Assembly: GCA_027488215.1 (NCBI GenBank) | Contig: JAIYCB010000012.1 | Location: 1 to 64,000, forward strand | Direction: 5' to 3' | Source: Comamonadaceae bacterium | GTDB lineage: Bacteria; Pseudomonadota; Gammaproteobacteria; Burkholderiales; Burkholderiaceae_C | Length of the DNA stretch: 64,000 nt | Shown: positions 47,674 through 55,969 of the stretch, piece after piece | How positions within the stretch are numbered: the first letter of the stretch is position 1 | How the letters are laid out: every line of letters starts with the position of its first letter | Notes under the pieces: model-generated | The model's input: the letters and a program-made list of their open reading frames with translations, nothing else | Told to the model about the DNA's origin: nothing | The model's database searches: none | Translations under genes and position numbers: made by a program

Positions 47674-48306
47674 TCAGTGCAAATGCCTGGGGCGACGACC
47701 GCCCCCACCTCCGCCATGGCCGCTTGAGCCCCCCGGACCCCGCGGCGGTTTGCCGATCTCGAGGGAGCTGACCAAGCTGTCAAAACGTTGGCTGAACAAC
47801 TTGTCGATTTCTGACACCACCCCCGACAACTCGGCCCCATCAAAATGGCGCTCCATCATGTTGACGACATCGTGCACCAGCAAATCGCGCTGGGCTTGCA
47901 TGATGGCCCCCGGATCGGGGCCGACAAACAGCATCACAAAATCGTCTCGCGACTCGGCCCCGCCGGCCTCGTCCTCGTCGTCAAATTCGGTGTCGTAGAA
48001 GGTCACCTCGATCTGGGTGCCCGCCGCCGACAAGTCATTGAGGTTCATGCACAAATCGTCCAGAACCATGCGGAAGTCTTCGTCGCCGCGCACGGTCCAG
48101 CACAGGTTCAGGCGTTGGGTCTGGGCGTCAAAGCGGATGCCAGGCTCTTCTTCGTAGAGACTCACGCTGCCTTCATTCAGGCTACGCGCCCCTGCGTAAT
48201 GCCAAAGCGGCTTGAGCGCTTCCTGGATCGCCTTGAAGTCGGTACCAGGCTTGATGGGCACATCACCATGCACATGAATTTCAAGCGGAGCGTTGTCGTG
48301 TTTCAT
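47674..48306 (-). CDS. Conserved-looking hypothetical protein with Gly/His-rich tail
   Basis: A 210-residue acidic protein of unknown function. The body (about 1-185) starts MKHDNAPLEIHVHGDVPI and contains regular beta/alpha patterns with LNLCWTVRGDEDFRMVLDDL and a very acidic EFDDEDEAGG segment. The last 25 residues are Gly-, Arg- and His-rich (PRGPGGSSGHGGGGGG, then RRPRHLH), a tail that could bind metal or nucleic acid. No signal peptide. It lies upstream of the UMF1 transporter on the same strand and 19 bp from tRNA-Leu. I do not recognise the family. Confidence 0.65.
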   Translation of the reverse strand: MKHDNAPLEIHVHGDVPIKPGTDFKAIQEALKPLWHYAGARSLNEGSVSLYEEEPGIRFDAQTQRLNLCWTVRGDEDFRMVLDDLCMNLNDLSAAGTQIEVTFYDTEFDDEDEAGGAESRDDFVMLFVGPDPGAIMQAQRDLLVHDVVNMMERHFDGAELSGVVSEIDKLFSQRFDSLVSSLEIGKPPRGPGGSSGHGGGGGGRRPRHLH

Positions 48307-48325
48307 GAGGGTGCTTCAGTGTCGA

Positions 48326-48417
48326 TGGTGCCCCGAACCGGAATCGAACCGGTACGCCCCTGTTACGGAAGCAACGGATTTTAAGTCCGGTGTGTCTACC
48401 AGTTTCACCACCGGGGC
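48326..48417 (-). tRNA. tRNA-Leu (anticodon TAA)
   Basis: On the minus strand: acceptor GCCCCGG/TCGGGGC, D arm TGGTGAAACTGGTAGAC, anticodon loop with TAA (GGACTTAAAATCC), a long class II variable arm, T arm with ACCGGTTCGATTCCGGT, discriminator A and an encoded CCA at 48326-48328. Length and variable arm fit tRNA-Leu. Confidence 0.95.
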
Positions 48418-48456
48418 AGATGTCTTATTGTGCCTTGATTAAGCGCTGATTCTCTT

Positions 48457-48849
48457 TCAGTCGATGTGCAAATTCAGCATCGCCAAGGCAAACAAGCCCA
48501 CCACGCTCAGATAGGCGGCAGACCACACCATGGTGCGCCATTTGGCTTTGTCGGTGACATAAAAAAACACATAGGCCACGCGCATCGCTACAAAAAACAG
48601 GGCCAAGGCATCGACGGTTGACGGATCAACCCCGGTGAGCAAGGCCAAAATGATGCCGACAGCGAAGAAGGGAAAGGCCTCAAAACAATTGGCCTGGGCC
48701 GCATTGGCTCGCGACCTGAACCCCGTCTGCCGGGCCAGCCAAGCCCGGGGGTCGCTGTTGTCATAGCCTTTGAAGCCCGACTTGGCAATGCCCGCACACA
48801 CCACCGGCATGATGCCCGCCACCAACACGGCGCCATAAGAAATCAACAT
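48457..48849 (-). CDS. MAPEG family membrane protein
   Basis: A 130-residue inner-membrane protein with four hydrophobic segments of the MAPEG superfamily (membrane-associated proteins in eicosanoid and glutathione metabolism). NPx-like and RANAAQANCFEAFPFFAVGI (about 47-66) is the family motif. Bacterial members often have glutathione transferase or peroxidase activity; function here is not proven. The ATG at 48849 has AGGAGAG upstream. It precedes no partner in an obvious operon; a cytosolic GST gene is found 455 bp away. Confidence 0.8.
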   Translation of the reverse strand: MLISYGAVLVAGIMPVVCAGIAKSGFKGYDNSDPRAWLARQTGFRSRANAAQANCFEAFPFFAVGIILALLTGVDPSTVDALALFFVAMRVAYVFFYVTDKAKWRTMVWSAAYLSVVGLFALAMLNLHID

Positions 48850-48900
48850 TACGCTCTCCTGAATCAGGGGCCGCACCCTCTGGCTGATGCGTCAAAAACC

Positions 48901-48932
48901 GAAAAAAAAAGCCACTGAATTTTTCAGTGGCT
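48901..48932 (-). terminator. Intrinsic terminator of the small basic protein gene
   Basis: A perfect 10-bp stem AGCCACTGAA/TTCAGTGGCT (48910-48919, 48923-48932) with a 3-base loop, followed on the minus strand by nine T. It lies 36 bp after the gene at 48969-49139. Confidence 0.85.
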
Positions 48933-48968
48933 GGGCGCTGACCCGGCATAAAACCAGGTGCACCGGCT

Positions 48969-49139
48969 TCAACCGCCCTTTTTGGAACGCTTACCGGGGT
49001 TTTTCTTGCTGCGTGTGGCCACACCACGCTCCAGGCTCACGCGTTGGCCACGGCCGCCGGTGCGCAAGGTCACGCCAGGCAATGCAGGCAGTGGAGGGGT
49101 GAATTTACGATCAGCTTCGGTGACGATTTTGTTGCCCAT
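48969..49139 (-). CDS. Small basic protein of unknown function
   Basis: A 56-residue protein (MGNKIVTEADRKFTPPLPAL...) with a very basic C-terminus (TRSKKNPGKRSKKGG). The ATG is preceded by CCGGAG at good spacing and the gene is followed by a strong terminator, so it looks like a real transcription unit. The proline-rich centre and the lysine/arginine tail suggest binding to nucleic acid or ribosome, but this is inference. No family recognised. Confidence 0.6.
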   Translation of the reverse strand: MGNKIVTEADRKFTPPLPALPGVTLRTGGRGQRVSLERGVATRSKKNPGKRSKKGG

Positions 49140-49303
49140 GTGTGGCTCCGGATAAAAATGCAAAACCGATATTAAGCCACAAGAACAGGTCTGTTTGAGT
49201 CAAGGGCCCGGCACGACCAAAGGATTTCGGGGCTAAGTCCTTGCTTGATGCCAGACGCTTGCCACTCTTGCCGTGCTTAGTGACATGGCAACAGAGGCCA
49301 CCC

Positions 49304-49936
49304 TCAGTCCCTGCGCAACGCCACAGCGAAGCCTTTTTGCACTGCAGGCCGCGCCATCAGGGCCTGGTACCAGCGCTGAACATGGGGAAACTGCTGTAGC
49401 TCCACTTGGTGGCGCGGGTGACGCCATACCCAGCCCAAGATGGCAAAGTCTGCAATTGACAGATCACCGGCAAAAAAGTCGTTTGCAGCCAAGCGTCGGT
49501 CCATCACGCCATACAAACGCAAGGTCTCGGCCATGAACCGATCAAAACCGTAGCGTTTGTCGGCCTCGTTGCTCAAGGCGGCGTAGTGGTGCACCTGTCC
49601 CGGCGCGGGGCCAAAGCCGCCCACCTGAAACATCAACCACTCCAAGGTCGCCACACGGCCAGCGCCTTGGGCGGGCAAGAATTTACCGGTTTTTTCGGCC
49701 AAATAAATCAAGATGGCACCGGACTCAAACACCGTCTGGGTCTGGCCATCAGGGCCTTCGGTATCCACCAAAGCCGGGATCTTGTTGTTCGGGCTGATCT
49801 TCAGGAATTCCGGTTCGAATTGTTCCTTTTGGGTGATGTCGACCACCTGCACCGCATAGGCCAAACCCATTTCCTCCAAAGCCACGGTGATTTTTCGGGC
49901 GTTGGGCGTGTCAAAAGCAAAAAGCGTCAAAGCCAT
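49304..49936 (-). CDS. Glutathione S-transferase family protein (YfcG/YghU-like)
   Basis: A 210-residue cytosolic GST. The N-terminal thioredoxin fold begins LTLFAFDTPNARKITVALEE; SPNNKIPALVD (about 50-60) and ESGAILIYLAEKTG (about 70-83) form the glutathione site. The C-terminal helical domain contains WLMFQVGGFGPAPGQ, typical of the nu-class YfcG/YghU group that acts as disulfide-bond oxidoreductase with glutathione. The ATG at 49936 is preferred to one at 49945 because the GGAG lies nine bases before it. Confidence 0.88.
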   Translation of the reverse strand: MALTLFAFDTPNARKITVALEEMGLAYAVQVVDITQKEQFEPEFLKISPNNKIPALVDTEGPDGQTQTVFESGAILIYLAEKTGKFLPAQGAGRVATLEWLMFQVGGFGPAPGQVHHYAALSNEADKRYGFDRFMAETLRLYGVMDRRLAANDFFAGDLSIADFAILGWVWRHPRHQVELQQFPHVQRWYQALMARPAVQKGFAVALRRD

Positions 49937-50071
49937 GGTCTGCATCTCCTGTGTGGATAAGGCAGTTTATGCAAAACAGCCCCTGACCAAGCCATTGGGC
50001 GACCAGTTGGCGACTGCCCAGCCGGATTCCGGCACTTAAGATGTCTGATTTGACCCACAAAAGGCAGACCC

Positions 50072-51007
50072 ATGAACCGCGTTTTGGCACACACTGGTGC
50101 CCGCTACCCCATCCTTCAAGCCCCCATGGGCTGGATCGCTCGCAGCCCTTTGGCCATGTCCGTCTCGCGTGCAGGGGGATTGGGCATCATCGAAACTTCA
50201 TCCGGTGAGACCGACAACTGCCAGCGCGAAATCGCTGCCATGCTCGCTTCTGGCTTGCCCTTTGGTGTGAATTTACCCATCCGTTTTTTGAAAGACGACG
50301 CGATGCTTCGCTATGTCTGCGCGTCAGGCATCCGCTTTGTCACCACCTCGGCAGGCAGCCCAGCCAAGTTTGTCGCTCCTTTAAAGGCCGCTGGCATCGC
50401 GGTTTACCACGCCGTGCCGACGCTGGAGGCGGCCCTCAAATGTGCTGAAGCAGGCGTTGATGGCCTGGTGGTGGAAGGCTCCGAGGGGGGCGGCTTCAAA
50501 AACCCGGAAGAAGTCAGCACCCTGGTGCTGTTGCAAGCCATTCGAGAAAAAACAGATCTGCCCCTGATTGCGGCAGGCGGCATCGTCGACGGGCGCGGCA
50601 TGGCGGCGGCCTTTGCCTTGGGCGCTGAAGCCATCCAGATGGGCACTCGCTTTGTGGCCAGCGCTGAAAGCCCGGTTCACAGCCACTTCAAGCAAGCCAT
50701 TGTGGCTGCTCCGACCACCGGCACTTTCATGCTCAACACCCGCTCCTCCCCCTGCATCCGCGCACTCAAAGCACCTTTCACCCAAAACCTGCACGAAGCC
50801 GGACTGATGGGCCCCGACGCTTTCAAAGGCATTCAGGACGTTTATTTTGGCGGCGACATGAACGCTGCGCCCGCGTTGGCGGGCCAATCAGCGGGTCTGG
50901 TGCACGAGGTCTTGGCGGTGGAGCAGATCATTACTCAGACTGTGGCCGAGTTTCATCGCATCAGCGCGCGAATGGGACAACTGGCCCAAACTGCCAGCTT
51001 CGGATAA
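50072..51007 (+). CDS. Nitronate monooxygenase / FabK-like flavoprotein
   Basis: A 311-residue TIM-barrel FMN enzyme of the 2-nitropropane dioxygenase family. The N-terminal ARYPILQAPMGWIARSPLAM, the glycine-rich AGGLGIIETS, VEGSEGGGF (about 138-146, normally with His in nitronate monooxygenases) and the phosphate loop AAGGIVDGRGMAAAFALGAE (about 169-188) are clear. The family includes enoyl-ACP reductases FabK and nitronate monooxygenases; the exact activity is not decided. It is preceded by an AAAGGCAG ribosome site and followed by an FKBP gene on the same strand. Confidence 0.85.
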   Translation: MNRVLAHTGARYPILQAPMGWIARSPLAMSVSRAGGLGIIETSSGETDNCQREIAAMLASGLPFGVNLPIRFLKDDAMLRYVCASGIRFVTTSAGSPAKFVAPLKAAGIAVYHAVPTLEAALKCAEAGVDGLVVEGSEGGGFKNPEEVSTLVLLQAIREKTDLPLIAAGGIVDGRGMAAAFALGAEAIQMGTRFVASAESPVHSHFKQAIVAAPTTGTFMLNTRSSPCIRALKAPFTQNLHEAGLMGPDAFKGIQDVYFGGDMNAAPALAGQSAGLVHEVLAVEQIITQTVAEFHRISARMGQLAQTASFG

Positions 51008-51068
51008 AGACAGCCAGCTTGTCCCCAACGTGAAACCCTGACCAACACTTTTACTCAAGAATCCAACC

Positions 51069-51518
51069 ATGAAAACGCTTCTGAGACTCAGCATTGTCAG
51101 CGTGTCACTGATCTGGCTGGGCAATTCGCCCGTTCGGGCTCAAAACGCCATCACGGCCGCCGCTGCCCAGGAGCCTGGGGCACAAGTCACCGCCTCGGGC
51201 ATGGTCTACCGCTCGCTCAAGGACGGAACCGGAGCCAGCCCCAAAGCCTCAGACAAGGTCAAAGTCCACTACCGGGGCACCTTGCCCGATGGCAAGGAAT
51301 TCGACAGCTCCTACAAACGCAATGAGGCCATCGAGTTTCCCTTGAGCCGCGTCATCCCCTGCTGGACTGAGGGTGTGCAGCTGATGAAAGTGGGCGGCAA
51401 GGCCAAGCTGACCTGCCCGCCCGCCACCGCCTATGGCGATCGCGGTGCGGGTGGCGTGATCCCGCCCAAAGCCACCTTGTTGTTCGAGGTCGAGTTGCTC
51501 GCCATCAACGGCAAGTGA
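51069..51518 (+). CDS. FKBP-type peptidyl-prolyl cis-trans isomerase, exported
   Basis: A 149-residue periplasmic isomerase. A signal peptide (MKTLLRLSIVSVSLIWLGNS, cleavage near VRAQ) is followed by the FKBP domain (about 40-147): KVKVHYRGTLPDGKEFDSSY, FPLSRVIPCWTEGVQLMKVG, and the aromatic pocket with AYGDRGAGGVIPP. It is a single-domain FKBP. Its TGA overlaps an in-frame GTG of the following aminotransferase frame. It probably helps fold exported proteins. Confidence 0.92.
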   Translation: MKTLLRLSIVSVSLIWLGNSPVRAQNAITAAAAQEPGAQVTASGMVYRSLKDGTGASPKASDKVKVHYRGTLPDGKEFDSSYKRNEAIEFPLSRVIPCWTEGVQLMKVGGKAKLTCPPATAYGDRGAGGVIPPKATLLFEVELLAINGK

Positions 51519-51547
51519 CCGATTTTTCAAACTCCTCGGAATACCCC

Positions 51548-52726
51548 ATGAAACGGCAATCTTCCCGCATGGATTCGGTGGACAGCCCCATCATCCCCAC
51601 CATCGCCAAGTTGGTCCGCGACAATCCCGGAACCATCTCCTTGGGCCAAGGCGTCGTGAACTACGGCCCTCCTGTGCAAGCCGTGGCCGAATTGCCCAAC
51701 CTCATGGCCGATGCCCAGCTGAGCAAATACCAAGCCGTGAGCGGCATCGCCCCATTGGTCGACCGCTTTCGGCAAAAACTGGCGGATGAAAACCACATCC
51801 ATTGCGGCACCGAGTCGATCGTCATGGTGACGGCAGGCAGCAACATGGCGTTTCTCAACAGCGTGCTGGCTGTGGCCGACCCGGGTGACGAATTCATCTT
51901 GCCCATGCCGTTTTATTTCAACCAGGAAATGGCCATTCGCATGTGCGGCTGTACGCCCGTGCCTGTGCCCACCCAGAGTGACTGGAGCCTGGATGTTGAC
52001 GCCCTGGCCGCCGCCATCACGCCCCGCACCCGTGCCATCGTGACTGTCTCGCCCAACAACCCCACGGGAGCCGTTTACAGCGAAGAGAGCCTGCGAGCGG
52101 TCAATGCCTTGTGTGCCCGCGCAGGCATTTACCACTTCAGCGACGAGGCCTACGAATACTTCACCTTTGATGGTGCCAAGCACTTCTCGCCTGCATCGAT
52201 CCCAGGTGCACAAGGCCACACCCTGTCGTTTTATTCGATGTCCAAAAACTACGGCATGGCCAGCTGGCGTGTGGGCTATGTGGTGTTCCCGGCCGACCTG
52301 TTTGGTGCCATGAACAAGGTGCAAGACACCAACTTAATTTGCGCCCCGGTGGCTTCGCAATTGCTGGCGCTGCAAGCGCTTCAGTTGGGCCGCGAGTGGG
52401 TGCTGCCCAAAGTGCAAGCCTTGGCCGAGGTGCGTGCACAGGTCAACAACGCACTGCAAGGCCTGGGGGACTTGGTTGAGTTTCCGACCACACAAGGCGC
52501 TTTTTATGTGCTGATGAAGTTGCCTGGGCTGGCCGATCCCATGGCCTTCAACCGCGCCATGACCGAAAAACACCGCGTGGCCACCCTGCCCGGCTTTGCC
52601 TTCGGTCTGAACGATACGATCAACGCCAACTACCAGCGCCTGTCTTATGGGGCGCTCGATGCAGCCACCGTGGCCGAGGGTGTAGCGCGCTACGTGGCAG
52701 CAGTCAAGGATTGGTACGCCGCCTGA
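51548..52726 (+). CDS. Class I/II pyridoxal-phosphate aminotransferase
   Basis: A 392-residue fold-type I aminotransferase. Motifs are SLGQGVVNYGPP (about 33-44), VSPNNPTGAVYS (about 164-175), the DEAYEYF loop and the PLP lysine in SFYSMSKNYGMASWRVGYV (lysine about residue 230). The arginine binding the substrate carboxylate follows near the end. Specificity (aspartate, aromatic or other) cannot be told. The ATG at 51548 is preferred; a GTG at 51515 would overlap the FKBP stop and is possible. A small cupin gene follows. Confidence 0.88.
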   Translation: MKRQSSRMDSVDSPIIPTIAKLVRDNPGTISLGQGVVNYGPPVQAVAELPNLMADAQLSKYQAVSGIAPLVDRFRQKLADENHIHCGTESIVMVTAGSNMAFLNSVLAVADPGDEFILPMPFYFNQEMAIRMCGCTPVPVPTQSDWSLDVDALAAAITPRTRAIVTVSPNNPTGAVYSEESLRAVNALCARAGIYHFSDEAYEYFTFDGAKHFSPASIPGAQGHTLSFYSMSKNYGMASWRVGYVVFPADLFGAMNKVQDTNLICAPVASQLLALQALQLGREWVLPKVQALAEVRAQVNNALQGLGDLVEFPTTQGAFYVLMKLPGLADPMAFNRAMTEKHRVATLPGFAFGLNDTINANYQRLSYGALDAATVAEGVARYVAAVKDWYAA

Positions 52727-52786
52727 CAAGTTTGATTGACCCTAAGCCAACCAGCCTCGCTCATTTACCTACGACAGGACCCCGCC

Positions 52787-53065
52787 ATGACCTCTCTGAC
52801 CCTCGAAAGCTTCACCGCCCAGTCCCTTGATGAGGGCTTTGATGAAATCATCGTGCGCGAGTGGGACGCTCACCTCAAACTCGATACCCACACCCACCCA
52901 TTTGATGTCAGCGCGCATGTGGTGAGGGGCGAGTATTGGCTGACGGTGGGAGACGAGATCAAACACCTGAAGGCAGGTGATTTTTTCCGTCTGGCCCGCG
53001 ATGTGCCCCATGCCGAGCTGTATGGACCCGAAGGGGCCACCGTTTGGGTAGCACGTGCCAACTGA
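52787..53065 (+). CDS. Small cupin-domain protein
   Basis: A 92-residue single-domain cupin. The metal-binding pattern is visible: KLDTHTHPFDVSAHVVRGE (two histidines and a glutamate, about 28-47) and LARDVPHAE (fourth ligand histidine about 75). Such small cupins act as dioxygenases, isomerases or ligand sensors; no function can be assigned. The ATG at 52787 starts a compact cupin; the frame extends back to 52736. It is the last chromosomal gene before the prophage junction. Confidence 0.85.
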   Translation: MTSLTLESFTAQSLDEGFDEIIVREWDAHLKLDTHTHPFDVSAHVVRGEYWLTVGDEIKHLKAGDFFRLARDVPHAELYGPEGATVWVARAN

Positions 53066-53139
53066 GTGAGCAAGCAGGCCATCTGCATGAGTGGCGGGCC
53101 CAGGATCGTTCTCCACAGACCAGCCTCAAAGTGGGCAAA

Positions 53140-53176
53140 AAAAATGCCCCCGACTTTTCAGCACGGGGGCATTTTT
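53140..53176. terminator. Strong bidirectional terminator beside the tRNA-Cys fragment
   Basis: A perfect 12-bp inverted repeat AAAAATGCCCCC/GGGGGCATTTTT (53140-53151, 53165-53176) with a 13-base loop. On the minus strand it lies 3 bp after the CCA of the tRNA-Cys fragment and so is the old terminator of that tRNA gene; on the plus strand it can end the cupin transcript. Confidence 0.88.
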
Positions 53177-53179
53177 GTT

Positions 53180-53224
53180 TGGAGGCGCGACCCAGAGTCG
53201 AACTGGGCTCGACGGATTTGCAAT
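53180..53224 (-). pseudogene. 3' fragment of tRNA-Cys (GCA), probable attachment site
   Basis: On the minus strand the sequence from the anticodon loop to the CCA end is a normal tRNA-Cys 3' part: GATTGCAAATCCGT, T arm CCCAGTTCGACTCTGGG, acceptor TCGCGCC, discriminator T and CCA. The 5' half is missing: the bases further upstream (AGGCTTCTGGGGGTCTTCC) do not form a D arm or a matching acceptor strand. Such fragments arise when an integrase inserts an element into the 3' end of a tRNA gene. In this orientation the intact tRNA-Cys should lie at the right end of the element, beyond the window. Confidence 0.75.
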
Positions 53225-53477
53225 CGAGGAAGACCCCCAGAAGCCTTATTTCATGCGGGTTTCAGAGCCATGATTGAACTGCTACGCATGAGCTACGAAT
53301 TTTGTATACCGTAGTATGTAGTGCAACATGACGATTAGCTCGGGTACGTTGATCATTTTCTTACTTCAAACCCTTCAGATTCGGCACCAAATCGTCCTGC
53401 AAAACCTAGTGGTCAAGTATGCGTGAAATATAGAATGGTTCCGAACGTACCTTCTTCTGAGTACGGGAGCAAACCTC

Positions 53478-54449
53478 ATGCAAAAGCAAAACTGGGCAAT
53501 TAGATGCCTGACGGTCATCGTGACAACACTTCACTCAGTGAGCTTTGCCCAAGCACCAGTTATCGATTTACCCGAGAGGCGGTGCACCCTGCAAGAGGTC
53601 ATCGGCCACCTACAATTTCAATCCATTGATAGACGCGCAGCAATAGCGGAACAAACCCTCCCTTTACTGAAGACCGTTGAAGCCCTAAATAACAAAGGCA
53701 AGGATCCAGGGAAACCCATCGGGGAACAACTTTCAATTTCTGACCTAGAAAAATTCAGCCGAGCCAGCCAGCGCATGCAGACGATGCAGTTGACATCACT
53801 GATGGAAAGCCGCCGATTGAGGGACCTGAAAGCCATAGAACGAATGGCCATCTTGGCTGACCAAGAATACCGGTGGACTCAAACACCCAAAGACGGGACT
53901 GACGATGCGGTGTATCACGCGGCGTATCAAGTCATCAAGCTGCTCAGTAAGAACCTAGAGTTGACAGAACCAAAGACAAAACAATGCACGCTTGAATTTG
54001 CATTGCACCAGCAGATGTTGGAACCTACGGCAAAACTCGAACCGTTGTTACCTCAGGTCCCAGTTGCCTCCAGCTTTGTCAAGTCACTAAATTCCAAATA
54101 CAAGATGGACCCCATTGACAGAAAGAGGCTGACAGCTTCCGAACGAGCCAAATACGACGACCTCGAAACCAACTTGTTTTCTGTCTTTAGGAAAAACTAC
54201 GAGTACATGAGGGACATCCAATCGATCAAAGTGATGGCAAACGCCTTAGAGTTGATGCACCAGGCAAGTTTGCAAGACATCGCAATTGGCGGTGGCTCCT
54301 TCGATGCAGTTGGGAAAACAATTCAGCGCAACATTCAAAACAAAGCCTACGACGAGTCGACCCAACTTGCCATGGGGATGTGGACCAAGATTAACGAAAA
54401 GATTCCAAGCCAAGATATAACGGATTGGAAAAAATTAACTTCGAATTAA
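53478..54449 (+). CDS. Exported protein of unknown function, prophage cargo
   Basis: A 323-residue protein with a signal peptide (about 1-25, ending SFAQ-APV). The rest is mostly helical and charged, with long amphipathic stretches (ASQRMQTMQLTSLMESRRLR, FRKNYEYMRDIQSIKVMANA) and two cysteines (about residues 37 and 173). It resembles no family I know. GC content is lower than in the chromosomal genes to the left. It is the first gene inside the left boundary, 253 bp from the tRNA fragment, and 55 bp ahead of the next cargo gene on the same strand. Confidence 0.65.
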   Translation: MQKQNWAIRCLTVIVTTLHSVSFAQAPVIDLPERRCTLQEVIGHLQFQSIDRRAAIAEQTLPLLKTVEALNNKGKDPGKPIGEQLSISDLEKFSRASQRMQTMQLTSLMESRRLRDLKAIERMAILADQEYRWTQTPKDGTDDAVYHAAYQVIKLLSKNLELTEPKTKQCTLEFALHQQMLEPTAKLEPLLPQVPVASSFVKSLNSKYKMDPIDRKRLTASERAKYDDLETNLFSVFRKNYEYMRDIQSIKVMANALELMHQASLQDIAIGGGSFDAVGKTIQRNIQNKAYDESTQLAMGMWTKINEKIPSQDITDWKKLTSN

Positions 54450-54504
54450 CTAGTCGTGGTTGTGAACATTTAATCCGCGAACAAAGTTAAATTAAAGGTA
54501 GAAA

Positions 54505-55926
54505 ATGTTTAATATCTTCGACAACTCACATATAAACAAAAATCCTCTTTTGGCTTCGGAGTTTGTAAAAATTGTCCCGGCTTTTGAACTCGTCAAACAT
54601 ATTATTCAAACAAAAAATGAAGATCGCTCCGAAAAAATAATAAATAATGAAATAATTAAAAATGGAATTTTAAACAGCGACCGCGATGACTTAAAACTTG
54701 TTTTAGCAACATACGGGAAAGTCCTTGAGTTTTGGGATTCAAAAGATTTTTTAAAATTGTATGATAAAGGGACAGCGTTTAAGGCTGCACTTTTTAGCAA
54801 TTCAAACATTGACTGGTATCGGCTAAGTGATTTTGATAAAGTTGAAATTTTACACAAATCAATATTAGCCGATTTCGAAGATGAGACGAATAAAAATCTA
54901 ATATTCGCCATAGCATCAAATCCAAGAATGGATCGCAAGGTAATTGCAAATGCGCTTCTTGGTACAGACGGTTTTGAGGAATTACCCATAACTACTCGGA
55001 TTTTGATAGCTGCAAAATCCATAAAAGTCGAACCAATAGAAGCTGACTACTGGCCAGGTAAGGACTCACCGGATACACATGAGATTTACTTCTCAAATGT
55101 AAATGAGGCCTTTTTGCGAATGGTTAAAGATGCAAAGAGTGGAATGACTGAGGTTGAATTTAACCGATACACGAATGCTTTACTCTGGGAGCTTCCGTAT
55201 GCTCAATTGGATATTAAGTCTGAGTATTGGTTAAGCGCCAATGAAATTGCAAAACTTGAAGAAAAATTTTCGTCTTTTGAATTTATTGAAAAATATTACA
55301 AGATTAGACGCGTAGCACTCTTGAGTGCGTTTCAATTTTTTGAAGATTGGTATGATGTTACTGAAGGGTACCCTGAGACAACAAATCAAATCAATCGCGC
55401 AGTATTTCCAATATTGGCAATAACTTCTTTACTTCGAAATTACTGGCTAAAAGATGATGTCCATGAAATAGTAAATTATCTATTATCATCGCCGTCTCTT
55501 ATTATTAGAGCTGCCGGATATGCAACGATTTTTAATAATATATCCGTAGAATCAGAATCCGATAAAGTATCCGAATTTTTTAACCTTTACCCAGGGAACT
55601 CTCTTGAAAAATGGATTGGCATAACTAGCACACCGGGATTTTGGCTTTGTGATGGCTATGGCTCTAACGCAAAAGTTATTTCAACCCACATGAAATCAAG
55701 TGGTTATCACGAAAAAATTATTAAAGCCAAAGACGATATGTACCAATATTTATTTTTGCACTCATTTTCAGAAAATTTAGAAAAACACAATTCTTTGCCA
55801 AAGTTTGATTTGTTGGAGTCAAAAATTAAGACGCAAGAGTTGGTCGCAACACCATTCACAATTGACGAAAGCAAAATAAATTTGAACAAGCCTGAAAAGA
55901 GTTTTTTAAAAAAATTATTTAATTAA
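54505..55926 (+). CDS. Large AT-rich cargo protein of unknown function
   Basis: A 473-residue cytoplasmic protein without signal peptide or membrane segment. It is predicted mostly helical, with hydrophobic/polar heptad-like patterns and several aromatic-rich motifs (DWYRLSDFDKVEILHKSI, FQFFEDWYDVTEGYPET, TPGFWLCDGYGSNAK), compatible with an alpha-solenoid. The C-terminus is basic (PEKSFLKKLFN). The gene has very low GC, about a third by eye, and favours AAA, ATT and TTT codons, so it came from another source than the tail genes. AAGGT precedes the ATG. Position, composition and lack of relatives make it a candidate for a defence or lysogenic-conversion protein, which is inference only. Confidence 0.7.
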   Translation: MFNIFDNSHINKNPLLASEFVKIVPAFELVKHIIQTKNEDRSEKIINNEIIKNGILNSDRDDLKLVLATYGKVLEFWDSKDFLKLYDKGTAFKAALFSNSNIDWYRLSDFDKVEILHKSILADFEDETNKNLIFAIASNPRMDRKVIANALLGTDGFEELPITTRILIAAKSIKVEPIEADYWPGKDSPDTHEIYFSNVNEAFLRMVKDAKSGMTEVEFNRYTNALLWELPYAQLDIKSEYWLSANEIAKLEEKFSSFEFIEKYYKIRRVALLSAFQFFEDWYDVTEGYPETTNQINRAVFPILAITSLLRNYWLKDDVHEIVNYLLSSPSLIIRAAGYATIFNNISVESESDKVSEFFNLYPGNSLEKWIGITSTPGFWLCDGYGSNAKVISTHMKSSGYHEKIIKAKDDMYQYLFLHSFSENLEKHNSLPKFDLLESKIKTQELVATPFTIDESKINLNKPEKSFLKKLFN

Positions 55927-55969
55927 TTTCTGCAATTTAAATTCAATGGAATAAAAATTTAAAATAACT

